A stretch of DNA of 64,000 nt, taken from NCBI GenBank assembly GCA_013407085.1, contig JACCGJ010009907.1, forward strand, positions 1 to 64,000. Reading direction: 5' to 3'. This document shows positions 61,120-64,000 of this stretch, piece by piece. This DNA comes from Atriophallophorus winterbourni. Taxonomy: Eukaryota > Platyhelminthes > Trematoda > Plagiorchiida > Microphallidae. The position numbers and the translations under genes are program-made. Positions within the stretch are counted from its first letter, which is position 1. The number at the start of each line of letters is the position of its first letter. A model generated the notes under the pieces. That model searched no databases. It worked only from the letters and a program-made list of their open reading frames with translations, and had not been told where the DNA came from.

Positions 61120-63400
61120 AGAAAGCCGCATTACCAAAGCGCAAAAGCTGTACAAAAGGGGTAACTGCGAAGGTACGTGTTGTCACCTGTCATGTCTGCT
61201 CAGGCAAAATCTATGCTAGCTGTGTACGACCATGACGAAGGAAGCGATAAATATAATCAAAGACGATTCTATCGCGGGAGTTTGCTACATCTGCGCCGAA
61301 TGCAGAAAAAGTTCACGAGGCCTCTGCGACCCAGCAACTGTAGACAACTGATCATCACGAATTTTCACCCTCGCATCATGTTTTAAAAAATCGAACTTAA
61401 CCTCGATTCTTTGTTAGAAGCTCGCACGAAACCAGCGTCCTCTTAACTCAGACAAGCAATTAATGATAGTTGTGTATTGGCAAATAAGAAAGCTATCGCT
61501 GATCAAAGGAGAACGTGGGAAAACGTGGAGGATAATTACCCTACCAAAGTGAGTTCCCGAAGCCAGCATATATATCAAACCAACGAACACGTAAATACGG
61601 CACAAATGCCGAGATCATGGGCCTCCGCAGCTCAAGGCCACTCAGTTTCCGGCGCTGACGATAAAACATATATTGCTATCGTAAAGAATACAAGTGGACA
61701 AACTTCACAAAATTCGTATAATTGATCAGCCACCCGGTTCCACAACTTAAGTGCAATATATGCACGAATATGCCAGAACCTGATGCTTCACTATTTGATG
61801 CTCGGGTGCAGCACGATCTTAAGGCGTGGTTTGGCCTGTGCAAAATGATGGAAATAGATCTTGTTGCATGATTGAATCAAGTTACTAGAAAACGTGATTC
61901 ACCACACTACAACAAACTGCGATTGTTCAAAATAACCATACACGATGAAAGAGATCTGGAAGAAATATTTCTAAACAGATACATGCTTCGAAGTAGCTCA
62001 GAAACACCCTGCCGTGTCTACCCGATATCCCATGGTGCGAGAGAAACGGCACAACCGCTGATCATGAAAACAATTCCTTCCGTAGTCTTGATTACTTTGG
62101 ATTTCATAAATCAGTGGCGATTCTTCCACTCACGACTCCAGAAAAGTCGGACCAATAATTTCAGTCATTAATCACAAAAAAAACGATCAAGTGCACCTAG
62201 ATCATTAAAATGGAATTGAATTGAATTGAATTGAACAGCCTTATCAACAAATCAATCGAACTGTGCGAGATTTGTAATGAAACGATGCCGGGTATAGTCG
62301 TCATAACATAAACGTGGTTCCATGCCTCATTGTCTGACAAAGAACTCACCTTGCACAGCACGTCTCTATCCCACCGAGACTGTTTAATTGAGTTATGAAC
62401 GATGAGACCATTGATATAGCTGACACACTTTGGTGCTCTCTGAATATTACTTCAGGAGACGAATGCATTATTGGAGTGATCTATAGTTCTCCAACAGCAA
62501 CTCCAGACCTAAACAATAAATTGATTGATGGTTTGCGCTATGTGACAACGCGGCACAAGACTCAAATATTGATAATGGCGAATTTCAACATTCCCCAGCT
62601 CTACAGCTTGGATAATCATCAATCAGAGACACTTGACTATCAACTTCGAAGCTTCTTGGATTACGCACCCGCTTATAACCACGTTCTTGGATTTACTCGT
62701 ATGCGGAGATCAGACCGATCCTTTACCTTGGACCCAATACTTACGTCAGATCATACCGCTGTAGAGCATATTGTGTATAAACCGCCAATCGGACGAAGAG
62801 ATCATGTTGTCCTAGAATTCAAGTACGTTTGTAGCGCTAGGTACAACATTTCCGGATAGTCATTGGCACTCTTTCTTACAGTACCTGAAATCTATACTGC
62901 ACGAACATTCAATATTCGTTCTAAAGAAATAGTCTCAACATAATAAATTTAAACTACGAAGCAAGACTAAAAAATGGAGGAAACAAAGAGTAAGATCATG
63001 GGAGTTTCATAAGGTTGAAAAGAGCCTATTAATGGGCACAATTTACACGACTGAGAAACAAAGTTATCCGCTTTATTGGAGATGATAAAAATGCTTCTCA
63101 ATCGCATTCAATTTCTCAGATGCACCACAGTCCGTAGCTCTTATATCGACTCGTGAATGATAGAACGAATATTAAACCAGAATTGTTGACCTTGAAAACT
63201 TCATCTGGTTTCACTGAATCTGTTAAAAAGACCGCTGATCTATTAGCAGACTTTTAGGCCGGAGTTTTCGCGCCAAAATCCATGGAGCCTGTTGAGGTAT
63301 TCATCATTCAACTTGACAGACCGACTTTGAGTGAAGTATTGATTACTCCGACGGTGGTAGCGCAGCACTTACGAAAATTTAATGTAAAGATATAAATATA
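61120..63400 (+). mobile_element. CR1-like LINE, 5' part (ORF1, endonuclease, pre-RT spacer), decayed
   Basis: ORF1 remnant from about 61160 has a CHVCSGKIYASC segment and CxxCxxC residues after it, resembling the PHD-like finger of CR1 ORF1, then stop-ridden sequence to about 62160. A (GAATT)n array (62214-62234) precedes ORF2. The endonuclease frame is 62395-62859. The pre-RT spacer continues with stops (KKWRKQRVRSWEFHKVEK, about 62970-63020) to about 63395, where a pogo-like transposon end begins. The RT is absent. Confidence 0.65.
62395..62859 (+). pseudogene. LINE apurinic-type endonuclease domain fragment
   Basis: A 154-codon frame with CIIGVIYSSPTATPDLNNKL, then ILIMANFNIPQL (the GDFN motif with Asp changed to Asn), a LDPILTSDHTAVEH segment and RRDHVVLEFKYVC (the SDH motif with Ser changed to Arg). 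This domain nicks target DNA. Loss of the motif Asp and the SDH Ser indicates an inactive copy. The N-terminal catalytic part is missing or frame-shifted. Confidence 0.7.
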
Positions 63401-63401
63401 C

Positions 63402-63860
63402 ACTGGAACCCACCTATTACGAACTCGTTTTCAACGAATTTTTGGGTTGAACGAACACACCATGATTTCCCAAATAAATTCCTTCTTTGTGAGACTATTT
63501 GATACATTCGTACAACGAATCTGTTCGTTACGAATCTCGCTTTTTACGAACACTGCACGCTCCCGACGGCTATGTTTGTTCACTAAAGTTCATACATATA
63601 ACGAACTCGCTTTGTCTTGCCTTTAACATACAACGCTCCGTCAAGAGTGGCCTACAGTACGCTAAGAATAGAACTGACACAGCTTGGCGAGACACAGGCA
63701 GCCTAGCCTACAGTGTGCTAACTGACTCGCACGCACGCACAAGAGAATTCTCTGTGACTGGTAATCACAGACCTATGACAAATTGAAATCACTCAAGCAA
63801 CCACTTCATTTGCTTCATACAGTTACACGATGGCTGGCAGAAAACGAAAACGAGAGCAAG
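63402..63860 (+). mobile_element. pogo/Tigger-like DNA transposon, 5' end
   Basis: TA is followed by CACTGGAACCCACCTATTACGAACTCG, the kind of terminal inverted repeat found in pogo/Tigger elements (CAGTGGAACCTC...ACGAAC). ACGAAT/ACGAAC repeats continue to 63610. ATG at 63830 opens MAGRKRKREQ, the basic start expected of a Tigger-type transposase, but after ten codons the frame meets the hammerhead-unit insertion. The rest lies outside the window or is lost. Confidence 0.6.
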
Positions 63861-64000
63861 ATTATACTTGAATGCCACTGTTGCATAAGGTTCGTACAAC
63901 GAACCACGATGTTCAAACACAGAATCACAAAGTGATTCTTGGTTAAGCACTCAAGGCGCTTGTGGATAACCAAAGTAATGTGTTGCTCACATCCCCGAAA
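63861..64000 (-). mobile_element. Retrozyme-like 241-bp unit, cut by window end
   Basis: AAGATTATACTTGAATGCCA through AATGTGTTGCTCACATCCCC repeats 55387-55530 almost exactly. The hammerhead would follow just beyond 64000. It sits inside the start of the pogo-like transposase frame. Confidence 0.75.

Overview
The window looks like a repeat-dense piece of a flatworm genome, most likely a trematode. The evidence is a host gene with short exons and introns of 2.5-9 kb, a CsRn1-like Ty3/gypsy element, several Penelope-like elements (PLEs), CR1-like and RTE-like LINEs, and a Smα-like SINE carrying a hammerhead ribozyme. No bacterial or organellar genes are seen. The species cannot be named from the sequence alone.

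Host gene. One protein-coding gene can be assembled: a four-EF-hand calmodulin-like protein on the minus strand. Its five coding exons lie between 24786 (start codon) and 4774 (stop). All splice phases agree, and the product is 171 residues with four canonical calcium loops. Its introns are filled with transposon debris.

Layout. 1-2430: internally deleted CsRn1-like LTR retrotransposon. 3230-4345: 3' end of an RTE-like LINE. 4774-24786: the EF-hand gene, with RTE, PLE, LINE and hammerhead-unit insertions in its introns. 25563-29480: hammerhead units, a tRNA-type SINE with its own hammerhead, and a PLE. 30105-34650: a CR1-like LINE next to a truncated Mag-like gypsy element. 34762-38450: LINE and PLE relics, including a LINE nested in a PLE and a PLE end with a canonical hammerhead. 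39782-41185: a small LTR element that carries only gag. 41247-51020: decayed LINE, RTE and PLE copies, including a PLE with long inverted ends. 52130-54640: two RTE fragments in opposite orientation around a LINE insertion. 55265-55859: a three-hammerhead tandem array with a 14-bp target-site duplication. 57560-60070: a LINE with a 728-codon open frame. 61120-63400: the 5' part of another LINE. 63402-64000: the 5' end of a pogo/Tigger-like DNA transposon interrupted by a further hammerhead unit that runs off the window.

Main observation. Hammerhead self-cleaving motifs occur about twenty times, intact or decayed, in at least five sequence families: a 241-bp tandem unit, a longer-stem variant of it, two PLE-associated types and one SINE-associated type. 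The 241-bp units sit in 1 to 2.5-unit insertions bounded by 9-14 bp direct repeats. That is the structure expected of metazoan 'retrozymes': small circular, self-cleaving RNAs that are copied into DNA using another element's machinery.
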